Of a DNA stretch of 5,250 bases, positions 4,550 to 5,250 are shown piece by piece. The notes under the pieces are model-generated. The model ran no database searches and was not told the DNA's origin. It was given only the letters and a program-made list of their open reading frames with translations. Where the stretch lies: positions 1 to 5,250 of the forward strand of contig DAIEQT010000220.1 of NCBI GenBank assembly GCA_027347545.1, read 5' to 3'. Origin of the DNA: Ignavibacteria bacterium (GTDB lineage Bacteria > Bacteroidota > Ignavibacteria > Ignavibacteriales > Melioribacteraceae). The first letter of the stretch is position 1. Each line of letters opens with the position of its first letter. A program made the translations under genes and the position numbers.

Positions 4550-5250
4550 TCACTTCTTCTCAACAACTACTTTAGCGCCTTCTACTCGCTTTACAATAAT
4601 CTCTGTATTCTTTGGAATGTAATCTCCGTCAGTAATTACATCTGCTCTCAAGCCGTTGAATATTGCCGTGCCGCTTGGTCGCAAATCGGTTAAGGCCGTA
4701 CCGGAGACACCTATCAACTGCTCGTACTGCGAATTTGCCGCATAGCCAGATTTTGCCGGAAGGTTATCATGCAATATCAATCTGTTAAATGTTTCCGACT
4801 TTGGCAACAATTTCCACAAGAAATAAATTACAACCGCAGTCATTACAAAACTTCCGGCTAATTGAATTATTGCAATCGAAATAGAATTTGTTGAGGCAAT
4901 GTCCAGATCGGAAATTAAGCCGAAGAATAAACCAAGTATCATCAAAACTATTCCGGCAAAACCGGCAATTCCAAATCCGGGGATAACAAAAATCTCAACA
5001 ATCAAAAGTATCACGCCTAAAACAAAAATTATTATTTCCCAGATTGTCGCCAACTGTAAAATGTAGCTCGTTCCAAAAAACAACGCGAGCGCAATTACTC
5101 CGGCTGTTCCGGCAAGACCCCACCCCGGGGTTTTAATCTCAGTAAACAAACCAATCATACCAATCATTATTAACAGAGAAGAAATAACCGGATTGTTAAT
5201 AAAGCGGACAATATCTTCTGCCCAGTTAGAACTAATATCAACATCTTCTT
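4550..5250 (-). CDS. NfeD-family membrane protein (probably the long, protease-linked type), N-terminus outside the window
   Basis: Runs leftward; the first complete codon is 5248-5246 and 232 residues are visible to the TGA at 4552-4550. An internal Met at 5167 is not the start, since the frame stays open and conserved upstream (WAEDIVRFINNPVISSLL). Order: that linker at 9-26, then about five hydrophobic membrane segments (roughly 22-36, 45-67, 72-89, 94-112, 124-147), with the paired family signatures IKTPGWGLAG (38-47) and EIFVIPGFGIAG (85-96), and a C-terminal soluble OB-fold NfeD domain (178-232, LIGVSGTALTDLRPSG...). In long NfeD proteins a ClpP-like serine protease domain precedes these; it would lie right of the window. 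They act with SPFH proteins (stomatin/flotillin type) in membrane organisation and quality control. No SPFH gene follows downstream here, only repeats. A Fic-side neighbour relation is not suggested; the genes converge. Confidence 0.9.
   Translation of the reverse strand, partial: EDVDISSNWAEDIVRFINNPVISSLLIMIGMIGLFTEIKTPGWGLAGTAGVIALALFFGTSYILQLATIWEIIIFVLGVILLIVEIFVIPGFGIAGFAGIVLMILGLFFGLISDLDIASTNSISIAIIQLAGSFVMTAVVIYFLWKLLPKSETFNRLILHDNLPAKSGYAANSQYEQLIGVSGTALTDLRPSGTAIFNGLRADVITDGDYIPKNTEIIVKRVEGAKVVVEKK

Noticed and set aside
4419..4622. 67-residue plus-strand open frame
   Set aside because: It crosses the GC-rich repeat segment and then runs antisense into the well-supported NfeD coding region.
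4550..5167. Treating the Met at 5167 as the true NfeD start
   Set aside because: The frame remains open to the window edge and the upstream residues (WAEDIVRFINNPVISSLL) match the conserved linker before the first membrane segment.

Overview
The window is AT-rich, gene-sparse bacterial DNA with many small dispersed repeats. The repeat families, the lipoprotein type and the lysine-rich proteins suggest a member of the Bacteroidota/Chlorobiota (FCB) group, perhaps an Ignavibacteriales-like organism. That placement is inference from recognised repeat style and protein flavour, not from a marker gene.

Layout. (1) 1-585: the 3' two-thirds of sucD (succinyl-CoA synthetase alpha subunit), ending in an unusual lysine-rich tail of about 43 residues. 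(2) 586-650: an AT-rich inverted repeat. (3) 669-1103: ndk (nucleoside diphosphate kinase) with a TTG start and a clear terminator. (4) 1158-1227: two oppositely oriented copies of a small palindromic repeat with the same 11-nt loop. (5) 1256-2287: a lipoprotein of unknown role. (6) 2288-2967: no gene; stacked hairpin repeats, one of which is split by a 143-bp MITE-like insertion with a 6-7 bp target duplication. (7) 2968-3725: a two-gene toxin-antitoxin module, a 42-codon ORF carrying a Fic-inhibition motif whose stop overlaps the start of a Fic-domain gene. (8) 3726-4330: no gene; an array of 18 tandem 21-bp units in perfect register, with related palindromes on both sides. (9) 4331-4549: a large stem-loop and a GC-rich structured segment. 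(10) 4550-5250, minus strand: the C-terminal part of a membrane NfeD-family protein, running off the right edge.

How the genes work together. sucD and ndk are both nucleotide/energy metabolism genes in the same direction; SucCD makes NTP and Ndk equilibrates NTPs, so co-transcription up to the terminator at 1111-1132 is plausible. The Fic module is a self-contained accessory unit in repeat-rich DNA. Related palindromes lie at 2345-2368, 3746-3774 and 4282-4305, so they bracket the module and then the 21-bp array. The most notable items are the minimal candidate Fic antitoxin, the strictly 21-bp-phased array, the nested MITE insertion and the basic tail on SucD.
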